From Saccharum officinarum (lineage: Eukaryota > Streptophyta > Magnoliopsida > Poales > Poaceae), in the NCBI GenBank assembly GCA_020631735.1, contig CM036160.1, forward strand, positions 2,712,407-2,776,406: DNA of 64,000 bases, in the 5' to 3' direction. Under the pieces are notes generated by a model. The model did not search any database. It had not been told where the DNA came from and saw only the letters and a list, made by a program, of their open reading frames with translations. This document shows, piece by piece, positions 33,325 to 44,800 of the stretch; within the stretch, counting starts at the first letter, position 1, and each line of letters starts with the position of its first letter. The translations under genes were made by a program, and so were the position numbers.

Positions 33325-35187
33325 TCAACTCATGTTTGAGAAATCAAGAATGTTCAATTCATTCCTTAGCTTGCAAAACCTCTTTTCATCAAGTGGCTTG
33401 GTGAGAATATCGGCAAGTTGATCATCGGTGCCAACACTTTCAATGGCAATATCTCCCTTTTGTTGATGATCTCTAATGAAATGATGCCTTATGTCAATAT
33501 GCTTTGTTCTTCCATGTTGAACCGGGTTTTGTATCATCTTGATTGCACTTTCATTATCACATAGCAATGGCACATTCTTGAAGTTGAGGCCATAATCCTT
33601 CAAAGTTGATTTCATCCATAGCAATTGTGCACAACAACTCCCCGCACTCACATATTCGGCTTCGGCGGTAGAGATTGCCACACTATTTTGTTTCTTTGAG
33701 GACCATGACACTAGTGATCTTCCAAGTAGTTGACATGTGCCACTTATGCTCTTTCTATTGATCTTGCAACCCCCATAGTCGGAGTCCGAATATCCAATCA
33801 ATTCAAATTTTGACCCCTTGGGATACCATAGTCCAACATCTCTTGTTTGCTTTAAGTACCTCAATATTCTCTTTGCGGCCGTGAGATGACTCTCTCTAGG
33901 TGAGGCTTGATATATAGCACACATACAAACACTAAACATGACATCCGGCCTTGATGCGGTGACATAGAGTAGACTTCCAATCAAAGACTGATATTCCTTT
34001 TGATTCACCATTTTGCCATCAAAATCACTATCCAAATTGCCATTTGTACTCGTTGGAGTTGAAATTGGCTTTGCATCTTGCATTCCAAACTTCTTCAACA
34101 TGTCCCTTATGTATTTCTCTTGACTCACAAATGTTCTATTCTTCAATTGTTTGACTTGGAGACCAAGGAAGTAGCTAAGTTCACCAATCATAGACATTTC
34201 AAACTCTTTGGTCATCATAGCACCAAATTCTTCACAATAAGCTTGATCGGTTGATCCAAAAATGATGTCATCAATATATATTTGCAATATGAATAGATCA
34301 TTCTCAATCCTTTTGATGAATAAAGTTGTATCAACCTTGCCCATCTTGAATCCCTTAGAGAGAAGGAAATCCCTTAACCTCTCATACCATGCTCTAGGTG
34401 CTTGCTTTAAGCCATATAAAGCCTTCTTCAACTTATACATATGGTTGGGTTTCTTGTCATCTTCAAATCCGGGAGGTTGCTCAACAAAGACTAACTCATT
34501 TATGATCCCATTGAGAAATGCACTTTTGACATCCATTTGATATAGTTTGATGTTGTGTGCACAAGCATAAGCCAATAGAATCCTTATTGCCTCCAATCTT
34601 GCCACGGGAGCATATGTCTCATCATAGTCAAGACCTTCTACTTGAGTGTAACCTTGAGCAACTAGTCTTGCTTTGTTTCTCACCACAATGCCATCTTGAT
34701 CTTGCTTGTTTTTGAACACCCATTTGGTTCCAATCATATTGTAGTCATTTGGCCTTTCTACCAATTCCCAAACATCATTTCTTATGAAATTGTTAAGCTC
34801 TTCTTGCATAGCCATGATCCAATCGACATCCTTCAAAGCTTCTTCTATTTTCTTTGGTTCTATGGTTGACATAAATGATGCATGCTCACAAAACATAGCC
34901 AATCTTGATCTTGTTTGCACACCACTTCTAATATCACCAATAACACTATCAATGGGGTGATCTCTTGCAACATGTTGTGGTTGGAGTACTTGCACTTGAT
35001 TATTTGAGCTTGGTTGATCACTTGATGTATCTTGATGAGATGAACTAGCACCATGATCTTGCACTTGAGAGTCACTAGCTAGCTTGAATGGAGAATTGAG
35101 CACTTGATCTTTATCATCATCTTGAATATCAATTACTTGCTTTGCTCTAATGTCCCCAATGTCCATGTTCTTCATTGCTTCCACCAA
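33325..35187 (-). CDS. Pol: reverse transcriptase and RNase H of Sirevirus element 1
   Basis: This 620-codon frame is the C-terminal part of the polyprotein; the ATG at 35187 is simply the first after an in-frame stop, not a natural start. Reverse transcriptase motifs: GTKWVFKNKQDQDG (153 on), KARLVAQGYTQVEGLDY (172 on), MDVKSAFLNG (218 on), LYGLKQAPRAWY (258 on) and the active site YIDD (304-307). RNase H follows with YSDSDYGG (466 on), STAEAEY (506-512), CDNESA (543 on) and the family signature DILTKPLDEKRF (593 on). All catalytic residues I can identify are present. The frame matches the integrase frame upstream, so only one stop (35251-35253) separates them. Confidence 0.95.
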   Translation of the reverse strand: MVEAMKNMDIGDIRAKQVIDIQDDDKDQVLNSPFKLASDSQVQDHGASSSHQDTSSDQPSSNNQVQVLQPQHVARDHPIDSVIGDIRSGVQTRSRLAMFCEHASFMSTIEPKKIEEALKDVDWIMAMQEELNNFIRNDVWELVERPNDYNMIGTKWVFKNKQDQDGIVVRNKARLVAQGYTQVEGLDYDETYAPVARLEAIRILLAYACAHNIKLYQMDVKSAFLNGIINELVFVEQPPGFEDDKKPNHMYKLKKALYGLKQAPRAWYERLRDFLLSKGFKMGKVDTTLFIKRIENDLFILQIYIDDIIFGSTDQAYCEEFGAMMTKEFEMSMIGELSYFLGLQVKQLKNRTFVSQEKYIRDMLKKFGMQDAKPISTPTSTNGNLDSDFDGKMVNQKEYQSLIGSLLYVTASRPDVMFSVCMCAIYQASPRESHLTAAKRILRYLKQTRDVGLWYPKGSKFELIGYSDSDYGGCKINRKSISGTCQLLGRSLVSWSSKKQNSVAISTAEAEYVSAGSCCAQLLWMKSTLKDYGLNFKNVPLLCDNESAIKMIQNPVQHGRTKHIDIRHHFIRDHQQKGDIAIESVGTDDQLADILTKPLDEKRFCKLRNELNILDFSNMS

Positions 35188-35250
35188 TAGAGTTCCACCA
35201 ACATCATCTAGATTCTCTTCTTTATCTTGTGACCCATTGGTTTCATCAAA

Positions 35251-36468
35251 TTACACATCATGGACTTCTTCTAGAATGCCACTTGAGTTGTTCCAAACTC
35301 TATAAGCTTTGCTTGTAGTTGAATAACCAAGTAGGAACCCCTCATCACATCTCTTGTCAAACTTTCCCAATCTAGTGCCCTTCTTCAAGATATAACATTT
35401 GCAACCAAACACTCTAAAGTAAGAAATATTGGGCTTTCTTCCATGAAGTAGCTCATATGGGGTCTTCTCTAGCAATGGATGACAATATAGTCTATTGATG
35501 TAGTAGCAAGCGGTATTGATTGCTTCATCCCAAAAAGATTGACTCACATTGTACTCATGAAGCATTGATCTACCCATATCAAGCAATGTTCTATTCTTTC
35601 TCTCAACTAGGCCATTTGATTGTGGAGTGTACTTGGCCGAGAATTGATGTCCAATACCATAGTGATCACAAAGTTCTTCAATTCTTGTATTCTTGAACTC
35701 ACTTCCATTGTCACTTCTCACTTTCTTGATTCTAATCTCAAACTCATTGTGAACTCTAGTGAGAAAGGTCTTGAAGGTGTCAAACACTTCACTTTTGTCA
35801 CTAAGAAAGAATACCCATGTGAATCTTGTGAAGTCATCCACTATGACAAAACCATACTTATTACCACCTATGCTTAAGTATGTTGTTGGTCCAAATAGAT
35901 CCATGTGCATCAAATCAAATGCTTTGCATGTGCTCATTGTACTCTTATTTGGATGTGAGCTTCCAACTTGCTTCCCGGCTTGACATGCACTACAAAGCTT
36001 ATTCTTCTCAAATTCAACATCTTTCAAACCATTGACAAGATTGTGAGTTGTAAGCTTCTTCAATTGTTTCATGCCAACATGACCAAGCCTTCTATGCCAA
36101 AGCCAACCCATGCTTGATTTGGAGATTAAGCAAGTTGTCAAAGAAGTTTCTCTAGCATTGAAGTCAACTAGGTAGAGATTCTCATATCTAAAGCCCTTGA
36201 ATGCCACATTTGAACCATCCATACTAATGACTTCCACATCATCAACCCCAAAGATACATTTGTAACCAAGATCACATATTTGTGCCACGGATAGAAGATT
36301 GAAATCCAAGCTTTCAACTAGCAACACATTGGAGATACTCATGTCATTTGATATTGCAATCTTGCCCAAGCCAATAACCTTGCCTTTCTTGTTATTGCCA
36401 AATGTGATAGAATCAACACCACTATCATTGTCATTGATTGAGTCAAACATTCTTGATGTACCGGTCAT
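35251..36468 (-). CDS. Pol: integrase (and protease end) of Sirevirus element 1
   Basis: The 405-codon frame holds the zinc-binding HHCC region (H125, H130, C159, C162), the catalytic triad D190 (MHMDLFGP), D253 (SDNGSEF) and E289 (GLVERKNRTLLDMGRSML), and the Copia GKF/chromatin-contact side to residue 400. Just upstream in the same frame, before the first ATG, is the protease active-site motif IIDSGCTQH. The frame ends in TAA after EEVHDV; reading on gives FDETNGSQ, usual for this family, so the stop is a point mutation within one polyprotein. Confidence 0.95.
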   Translation of the reverse strand: MTGTSRMFDSINDNDSGVDSITFGNNKKGKVIGLGKIAISNDMSISNVLLVESLDFNLLSVAQICDLGYKCIFGVDDVEVISMDGSNVAFKGFRYENLYLVDFNARETSLTTCLISKSSMGWLWHRRLGHVGMKQLKKLTTHNLVNGLKDVEFEKNKLCSACQAGKQVGSSHPNKSTMSTCKAFDLMHMDLFGPTTYLSIGGNKYGFVIVDDFTRFTWVFFLSDKSEVFDTFKTFLTRVHNEFEIRIKKVRSDNGSEFKNTRIEELCDHYGIGHQFSAKYTPQSNGLVERKNRTLLDMGRSMLHEYNVSQSFWDEAINTACYYINRLYCHPLLEKTPYELLHGRKPNISYFRVFGCKCYILKKGTRLGKFDKRCDEGFLLGYSTTSKAYRVWNNSSGILEEVHDV

Positions 36469-36572
36469 GTGTTGAGTGCACCCACTATCAATAATCCAAT
36501 GCCTTCCTCCGGCTTTGTAATTGACCTACAAGCAAATCAATGAAGCTTAGGTACCCATTTTTGCTTGGGTCC

Positions 36573-38599
36573 TTATAGGTTAGTAACTAAACTCTTTGGT
36601 ACCCAAATAGCCTTCTTCTTTGGGCCAACAATGGGTGTACTAATAAACTTAGCTTTCACACCTTTCACACCTTTGATAAGCACATAGCAAGAATCAAAAG
36701 GTATAGCATTAACAAGGTTCTTGCTTTGGTTCTTTTTATTGCAATTATGCTCTAGGTGCCCAACTTGCTTGCATCTATTGCAAAACCGACCATTGCCCTT
36801 CACAAAGCTAGGCTTTGGAGTTGCAAAGGCCGACTTGCCTTTCTTGGGGGTGTAGCCCAATCCCTCTTTGTTAAGAGAGAACCTTTGGCTACCCAAGCAC
36901 TTAAGCAAGCGGGCCTCACCACCATAGGCCTTACCTAGGGCGTGAGTGAGCTCATCCACCTCTTTCTTGAGAGTCTCATTCTCAACCATTAGTGAGGCAT
37001 CACAAGTGAAACCATCACTAGTAGTGGAGGTAGAGTCGGTGTTGGTGGATGAAGAGCTACAAGAAGGGTTAGCATTTGACATGATGATAGGTTCATTAGA
37101 GGATTCATCAATTATATTACATGTAACACCTATATCACATGATACAACAACCTCTTTCTTTGCTTGTTGCTCAAGTAGCTATGAGTGAGCTTTTTCAAGC
37201 TTGGAATGAGCCTTACCAAGATCCTCATGGTCTTCCACTAGACTCTCATGAGTGGTCTTAAGCTCATCTAAAACTTTCTCAAGTATTGCTACTTTCATTG
37301 AAAGCTTTTTACACTCCTTGTTCTTGGCAATAGCTATGTCTATAATTTGTTGCATCAAGTCATATAGTTGTTCTTTAGTTGGTTCATCATCATCATTTTC
37401 ATTATCATTATTATTATCATTATCACTATCATGAACATATTCCATTTCACTTTCATCATCACTCTCATCATATAATACCTTAGCTTCTTTGGCCATGAAG
37501 CACGAAGAGGATGAATCAAATAGTGAAGGCTTCTTGTTGATAGCAATGGAAGCAAAAGTCTTGTTGGATGATGATTCTTCTTCTTCATCATCATCACTTT
37601 CCAAGTGACCACATAGGCTCCATTTTTTCCCTTCTTGGAAGTCATCTTGGCTTCTCTCTTTTTCTTTTCAAACTTGCCCCTCTTGTTGTTGTTCTTCTTG
37701 TCATAGGGATATTCGGCTTAAAGATGTTCGGTGCTATCACAATTGAAGCACTTCCTTTGTTGCTCATTGCTCTTGAAGTTGTCATTTTTTTTGAAGCCTC
37801 TTCTCTTAATGAACATGTGACCCATTTTCTTGACTACAAAAGCAAATGCCTCATCATCAATTTCATAATCTTCATCTTCACTATTGTCTTCTTATTCTTC
37901 AATGATGGTAGCTTTGCCCTTGGAGGAGATGGCCTTGAATGCCACGGTCTTCTTCTTCTTCTCATCTTCCACCTTCTCCTTGTCATCAACATCTTGATCA
38001 TATTTGTCATAGGTCAATACTTCACCAAGCAAATCATTAGGCTTCATTGCTTCAAGCCCATCTCTTTGCAACATCATAATCAACATCTTGAATCTTCTAG
38101 GTAAGCTCAATAAGAACTTGTGACAAAAATCTTGATCTTGAGTCTTGTGCCCTAAGCTCTTGAGATCATTGACTATCACTTGCAATCTATGAAACATTTC
38201 AATGATCGTTTCATCATCCTTTTTCTTGAAGTTCTCAAACTCACCCTTGAGCCCATATAGCTTGGCACTCTTCACAACCTTAGTGTCTTCATATGTCTCA
38301 CTCAACCTTGTCCATACTTCACTAGCTAATTCCAAATCCTTGATGCCCTCAAACACTTTTGTGTCAATACCATTGTAAAGTGTATTGAGAGCCATTCTAT
38401 TGCATGTTCTATTTGCTCTATCCTCATCGGTGAGATGATCGGGATCAATGATAGCAAAATCATTCTCGGTGACTTGTAAAACTCTCTCATGAATAGAATC
38501 AAGGTATATTGTTATTTTTCTCTTCCAATGAGAAAAAGAACTAACACCATCAAAGAACGGTGGCTTGCCCCCAACATGATTGAACACAATTTGAGCCAT
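36573..38599 (-). pseudogene. Gag of Sirevirus element 1, broken into three pieces
   Basis: The ATG at 38599 lies about 45 bases inside the primer binding site. The first 235 codons (to 37892) are the capsid-like UBN2 region (HWKRKITIYLDS, EVWTRLSETYEDT, LLSLPRRF). After a TAA comes a first zinc knuckle CFNCDSTEH with a stop and a changed last cysteine. A single missing G near 37606 shifts the frame into a long acidic and coiled-coil stretch (37604-37179). A TAG at 37179 interrupts it, and the last part (37082-36573) has a good CCHC knuckle CNRCKQVGHLEHNC and ends KKAIWVPKSL. Gag forms the particle and binds RNA; this one cannot be made whole. Confidence 0.88.
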
Positions 38600-38645
38600 T
38601 TTTCACACCGAAGGATGTTAAGCCTTGATTAAAACGGTGACCACG

Positions 38646-38657
38646 GCTCCGATACCA
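38646..38657 (-). other. Primer binding site of Sirevirus element 1
   Basis: On the minus strand the sequence TGGTATCGGAGC lies two bases after the LTR end. It differs at one base from TGGTATCAGAGC, the complement of the initiator methionine tRNA 3' end used by many plant Copia elements. Confidence 0.9.
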
Positions 38658-38659
38658 CT

Positions 38660-40870
38660 TGTAAGGTCCTAGATGGCTAGAGGGGGGTGAATAGCCATAA
38701 AAATTCTACAAGAACAACTAAGCAAACTTGTTAGAATAACAAACGGCGCAAAGCGAGTTTTGCTTAGCCTACGGTTGTGATGCAAGCCTCCTATCCACAA
38801 GTCTAGTAGATTATGATCTCTAGTTCACACAAAGGCTATGTCACTAATTTTACACTAGTGAGCAAGCTAACACTAGAGCTACATAAGATAAACTAATAAA
38901 GTAAATGCGAGAGAGAGAAATGTGAATCTTATACCGACGGTGGAGTGAAGATGTTGCCAATCACCAAGATGATATACAATCAATCAATATTGACAACAAC
39001 ACAATATGAAGACCAATCACCGGGAGACAAGAGACACAATATTTTTGTTCACCCGGTGTTCACTTGTGCACCGACAAGCTACGTCACCGGTTGTGTCGAC
39101 CAACACTTAGATGGTTCCTCGGTGTGACCCTCAAGTCACTTGCCCCTCAAGGCATGCCCCGCAAGGCACCGCAAGACACCACTCTCAAGTGAGGTAACTC
39201 AATGACACGCGCAATGTAATAGAGTTGCTTTTGGCGTCCCACCGAGGAAAGCACAAGAACCTCTTACAATCAACCTGAGGTGGCCAAGAACAATCACCTT
39301 CTCTTGCCAACGCCTCCAATAATCTCCAAGCCGGCTAGGAGAGGTACTCTCCAAGAGTAACAAGAAATCCACCGGCTAAACCACCCACAAGTGCCACTAG
39401 ATGCCCTCAAGCTATGCAATGCACTTTGGGATCACTCAATCTCACTTTTGATTTGCAATCAAGCAAGAGAGATGAGTGGGAGGAGATGCTCTAGCTCAAA
39501 GGATGCACAAGTATGTTCGAAATCACGAGTATCCTCCCCAAGGGCCGGCCAACAAGTATTTATAAGCATCCCATCCAAATAGAGCCGTTATACCCCTTCA
39601 CTGGGTCTGTTCGGGACGACCGGACGCGCCGGTCATAACTGACCGGACGCGCTCAACCGCGTCCGATCCTCCAACGGTCACTGCGCCAACGGTCAAATCC
39701 CATAACCGGACGCGCCTCTCAAAACGACCAGACACGTCGGTCCCGAGTGACCGGACGCACTCCAGTCAACGACCGGACGCGCCGATCGCACAGCACCGCA
39801 CGCCCGCGAAGTAACGACCAGACGCGCCCCTCGCAACGACCGGACGCGACAGTGCCCGCGTTCGGTTTGAGTCCAGTAAGCTCCCTCGACGATCGGACGC
39901 GTCCGATCATGTGTGACCGGACGCGCCTCGCGTCCGATCGTCCTCTGCGAACCTCAGTTCCTTCTGGGCGACTGACCGGATGCGCCGGTCCCGCGAGTGA
40001 CCGGACGCGCCGGTTGCAAACCCTAGCACCCGCGCCTACGCTGTACTGACCGGACGCGTCCGGTCATACCATGACCGCGTCCGATGCAGCGTTCGGTCAC
40101 CTCTGTGACCTCCGTTCGCCTCCGTTTCTTTTCCGACTTTCAGCGTAGTGGAAAATAGGCATTTCAAGTTCCCAAAAACGCCTGAATCCCGCGCTCGCAA
40201 GCTCGCCGGGAGGGAGAGAGAGACCCAAACCCTCTCTACCGCTTAAACTTCAACGCCTTCGCAAATGTGCCAACACCAACAAGTGATCACCACCTTGTGC
40301 ACGTGTGTTAGCCTTTCCATAAACATTTTTGAAGGTTTTCCAGTTAGCTCACTAGGCCCTAGATGCAATGCACTTCATGAATTCACCTAGTGGCACCCGT
40401 GCATCGAATAACCGATAAGACTTCCCCTCTTAATAGTTCGGCTATCGATCCTAAACCACTCACACCCTCTATGGTGTCTTGAGTGCAAAACAAAATGGCC
40501 CTATGGTTATACCTTTGCCTTGAGACCATTTTGTTTCTCCAAAAGATATGATCCACTTCATATCATCACATGACCGTCTCGATCCATCGACCTTGACTTC
40601 ACTTACTCTTCACCGTTGCATCGGTCCGTCGGCGCTAAGTCTTGCTCAAGCTTCACCATCGCATGGTCCCTTGCTTTGAAGCCTTGACTTGCCCTTCACC
40701 CTCACAACCGGTCCATCGAGCCAAGCATCATCTTGGTCTTCATCATCTTGGTCACATGAGTCAATGTCATGTCTCATATTCAATGACCACCTTTATCTAA
40801 ATCATCCACTTAGATACAAAGGTTAGTCCTAGGTTTCATCAATTAGCCAAAACCAAACTAGGGACTTTCA
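38660..40870 (-). repeat. 5' LTR of Sirevirus element 1
   Basis: It carries the same termini as the other LTR (TGTAAGGTCC...GGGACTTTCA on the plus strand). A CpG-rich palindrome array lies at about 39616-40100. It is 81 bases longer than the 3' LTR because it keeps two segments that the other lost. Transcription of the element should start in this copy, towards lower coordinates. Confidence 0.92.
39616..40100. repeat. Array of ACCGGACGCG palindrome-type repeats in the 5' LTR of element 1
   Basis: This is the same array as at 31012-31475 with one extra unit (GTGTGACCGGACGCGCC near 39912). Several units differ from the other LTR by CG to CA or TG changes (for example GACCAGACACGTCGG), as expected from decay of methylated cytosines. 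Confidence 0.85.
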
Positions 40871-41061
40871 CCGTGTGAGAAGAGGAGGACGAGGGCGGCG
40901 GCGCTGGTGGGATGGGTGCGGTGGCGCGGATGGGCTTTGGGATGGATGGCAGAAGCTGTAGGCCTGTATCCCTCTTCAGGTAGGACCCATGGTCTAAAAC
41001 GACATTCTTTCATAGACAGTTGTTTAACGACAAAACGTCCTTCTTTCTAGGATGGAGGGAG

Positions 41062-41879
41062 TATCGCACTAGTTGAATCAAAGCAACTAGTAGGTGGAGA
41101 AATAACTGAAATACTCTCCTATCATCCCCAACCGTATCCCTTCCCTTCTGAGTTGGAGACCATTGCTGGCCTGTGCCTGAGAAGGCAAATACGGCTGCGG
41201 CGCCGTGGCGCCTCCTTCACCTACACCGTTGTGGCGTTCGCCTCCAGCGCTCGCCTCCTCCACCTACGTCGCCAAGGCCTCCTCCGCCTGTGTCACCAGG
41301 GTGTTCCCCAACGGTGTCGGATGCCTACGTGGACCTCATGCAGGGCTTGGTCCTAGGCATACGCGGTGGCATCCTTCACACCTCGCTTGACACCAGTTGC
41401 GCCCTCACCAGCTGAGGCGGCAACTTGTTGGGCCTTAGCGTCCTTCGCGTCCGGGGACAACCATGAGGCCCAAGTGCAATACGCGAGAACAACTTGAGCC
41501 TAAAACACACAAAGTTGAAAAAGCAAAGATAAAATCATAATTGGCCAACTGAATAAGGGGCAATAACACAATTTTCTCTTTTAAATACATATAAGATTGA
41601 ATTTATATAATGTACTGTAGTCTGTAGCTTTTCATGAATTTTTATTGGTGTTTCATTCATTCACGGCCATTGTTGCAATCATTTCTCCAAGCCGAACAAA
41701 ATCAAAATCACCCCACGTGGCCACGACTGTATCTTCTGTGGCTGCACCCGTGACCCCACCTGGCAGGGTCAGAGCTGCCCCTCACATCACTCCACTCTCA
41801 CTGAGCCCAGCCCCAAATGCCCAATCCACCGCACGCAGCTCCGCCGGCCAAACCCTAGCTCCGATCCGCGGAGAGCAGC
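41062..41879. other. Spacer upstream of F-box copy D
   Basis: 41064-41150 is unremarkable. 41150-41460 is GC-rich with overlapping open frames and no domain, perhaps a captured fragment. 41500-41640 is AT-rich. From about 41640 the sequence matches the F-box family promoter (TTCATTCACGGCCATTG, ATCTTCTGTGGCTGCACCC, CAGGGTCAGAGCTGCCCC). Confidence 0.45.
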
Positions 41880-44800
41880 ATGGCGCCGCGGCCGGCGCCG
41901 GAGGAGGCACTGATGGACGAGCTCGTGGGCGAGATCCTCCTCCGCATTCCACCGCACGACCCCGCGAGCCTCCTCCACGCCGCGCTCGTCTGCAAGCGCT
42001 GGGGCCGCATCGTTTCCGACCCCGGCTTCCGCGGCCGATTCCGTGAGTTCCACCTCCGTCTTTTTTTTTTTATTTTTAGCCCTTTTTTTGAAAGATTTTC
42101 TCAAATATGCCCCTAACGGAAAGATTTCAGAAAATGGACCCAGGGCTTGGCGCCATCCACGCTGGCGCCAAGGTAACACAGCTTGGCGCCGTTAACGTTG
42201 GCGCCAAGCCCCCATGCCAATTGGACGACGACGCCGAGCTGGCGCTGACGTGGCAGCACCTTGGCGCCGTCACCATTGGCGCCAAGCCTGGCACCATGGA
42301 TCTTGGCGTCGAGCTGTTGGAATTTCTTTAGTCTGGAATTTTACCATGAGATGGACATATGAAAATTTGTTAAGTCTATAAATTTACCATGAGATGGGAC
42401 ATGTTGGAATTTTACCATGACATTGACAAATTTGATGTTATCCCATGATAGTTGGTATTCTAACATATCCAAGCCGCAGCAAAAATCCTGACTACCTAAT
42501 TTTACCGTGAGATGGACATACAAAGCTCTAAATTAACATGACTTGGACCCTAATTTTTCTATGAAATGGACATACAAAATTTTGGCAAAGTCTTAATATT
42601 TACCATATGATGGGCAACCTAAAAATTGGCTAAGTCTTGAATTTTACTATCACTTGACTACGCTAGAATTTGGCTAAGTCTGAATTTTTGCTATGATTTG
42701 GACATTGATAAATTTAAAATTTTACCATGACTTAGATATTGGAAAAGGGCTTCATGTTTTGGATTTGGATATTTAAAATTTTACCATGACTTGGACCCTA
42801 ATTCTATGACTTAACATGAAGCCCTTTTTATTATGACTTAAAATTCCATCTTATAGTAAAATTAGGGTCCAAATTTTCATCCCCATCCTATAGTAAATTT
42901 AAAGACTTAGCCAAATAAATCTGGATTTTTGTTACGGCTTGGATATGTTAGAATACCAACTACCATGTGGTAGACATATGGAAAAATAGTTTTTTTACCA
43001 TGACTTGGACATTTACAAATTTAAAATTTTACCATGACTTGGATATTGAGAAATGTGACTAACTCTAGAGTTTTTACAATGACTTTCTGTTTGATCACTT
43101 AGAATAATCTAGAAATACTTAGCATAAAAAATGATATACATGGTATCAGGTCTGTGGCGCCAGGCTTGGCGCCAATGACGATGGCGCCAAGATTGGCGCT
43201 AATGGTGACGGCGCCAATGTACTGCCACGTCAGCGCCAGCTCGGCGTCGTCGGCCAAGTGGCATGGTGTCTTGGCGCCAACGTTAACGGCGCCAAGCTGT
43301 GTTACCTTGGCACCATCGTGGATGGCGCCAAGCACTGGGTCCATTTTCTGAAATCTTTCCGTCAGGGACATATTTAAGAAAATCTTTCGAAAAAGGCTTA
43401 AAAAACCAAAAAAAAAAAAAAAGACGGGTTCCACCGCACGCCCCCAATGCTTGGCTTCTTCCGCGAGCGTGGGCAGTCCTACTCTTTCGTCTCCGCCTCG
43501 TCCTTCCGCCGCCCCCCTGCTGCCTTCCTTGATTCCCACCAGCCGATCGACGCGCGCCATGACCGCGTCCTCCTCTGGAACATGCTCTGCGAATATGACG
43601 ATGATGGAATTCCCTTGGGCAATGACTTAATGGTTTGGGATCCAAACGCCCGGTTACCTGGAACGCGGCGGTGCTCTGCTCCTCCACCGGCGGCGCCTGT
43701 GACCACCTGGACTGTGCACACGGACATTTCCTTGTTGTGTATGTGTGCAAGTCCAAGACCGGGATATTTGCCCATGTCTACTCATCGGAGGCTGCTGCAT
43801 GGATTGAGATCTCTGCTAATAAGTATACGCTGCCAAGTGCCCCCGGAGGGAATGCTCTCTACTTTGTGTGTAGCGCAACTGTCCTCAAGTATGACCTGGC
43901 TGCACGAGAAATGTCTCTGATTCGCCGGCCACACGGATGCACATGCGTGCTATACTCAGAACAACAGAGGGAGGTCGATTGGGACTCGCCAACATAAGCA
44001 TAGATGGAGTATACCTTTACCTATGGTCAAGGGAGGTTGGTCCTGACGAGGATGTAGGATGGACACAAAGCAAAGTAATTAAGCTTAGAAAATTACTCCC
44101 TAATGTCGACCTAGGCACGCTTCGTCTGACTGGCTTTGCACATGGCCTTGATGTTATTATTGTGGGGTCAAGTCAGGGGACTTTCGCTATTGACCTGAAG
44201 TCCGTCCGGGCCACAAAGGTGCATGGAGAAGATTGCTGCGATATCTGTTTCCCCTACATGAGCTTCTACACTCCAGGTACTAGAGTAAGACCCAGGCATC
44301 ATGTCTATCTTTCTTTAACATAGATATATAGCATTACTTATTATGTGATTAACCAATATTCAGATTGAGCATTATTATTTCATTTAGTAATATGAAGTTT
44401 TGGATGATGGTATTTGTGCTTAACAGCTCAAGCAATATGCGTTAATAAAAGTGGGATATCCAAATTACATTTAAAGCTATGATGCTCCTGCTATCCTCCG
44501 CAACAACTTTTTTTACGGACCAGATCCATTAAATTGGCTAGACATGCATAGGAGCATTCATTGTCTTCCAACTGTCTTGAAAAAATAGATTGGCCATTAA
44601 GGTATCCAACAGAGAACAAACCAAAAAGATATAACCTGCATGGTCTTCTGCACATCCAGATATCAGCCTCCCACATGTCCTTAACACCTTTGCATTCTTT
44701 GGATGTGAGCTATTGCCAATCTAACTTAACAATATATACACATGGATGATGATATTATACTTACAAAGAGCGGGGTTTCTCAAGGGTCATGGATCCAGTT

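Larger units (their letters stand above)
30057..40870 (-). mobile_element. Complete Sirevirus-type Copia LTR retrotransposon (element 1)
   Basis: Both LTRs, primer binding site, gag, pol and polypurine tract are present in the order expected on the minus strand. The insert is flanked by CCGTG (30052-30056 and 40871-40875). The internal region starts with a methionine-tRNA-type primer site and the polymerase order is protease, integrase, reverse transcriptase, RNase H, as in Copia. Long LTRs, a long gag with late zinc knuckles, repeated purine tracts and CpG palindrome arrays point to the Sirevirus (Opie/Ji-like) group. Gag and pol carry point stops and a 1-base deletion, so this copy is not autonomous, but it is structurally whole and probably fairly young. 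Confidence 0.93.
29387..41061. mobile_element. Stowaway-like element split by the Sirevirus insertion
   Basis: The left end CTCCCTCAGTCCTAGAA (29387 on) and the right end, read inverted, CTCCCTCCATCCTAGAA (to 41061) form terminal inverted repeats with a further shared GACGTTTT. Both ends are flanked by TA (29385-29386 and 41062-41063), the target duplication of Tc1/mariner-type Stowaway elements. Without the Sirevirus it is 861 bp (29387-30056 plus 40871-41061). Its interior (29500-30056) is unusually GC-rich for a Stowaway, so it may have captured host sequence. Confidence 0.75.

Noticed and set aside
37355..38104. Long frames overlapping the gag of element 1, including a 178-codon plus-strand frame rich in Leu, Ile and Phe
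   Set aside because: They are shadows of the acidic, Asp/Glu/Lys-rich gag sequence; apparent membrane segments are a complement effect.
41153..41415. Plus-strand frames in three phases upstream of F-box copy D
   Set aside because: All three frames are open at once because of GC richness and none shows a domain; no support for a gene.
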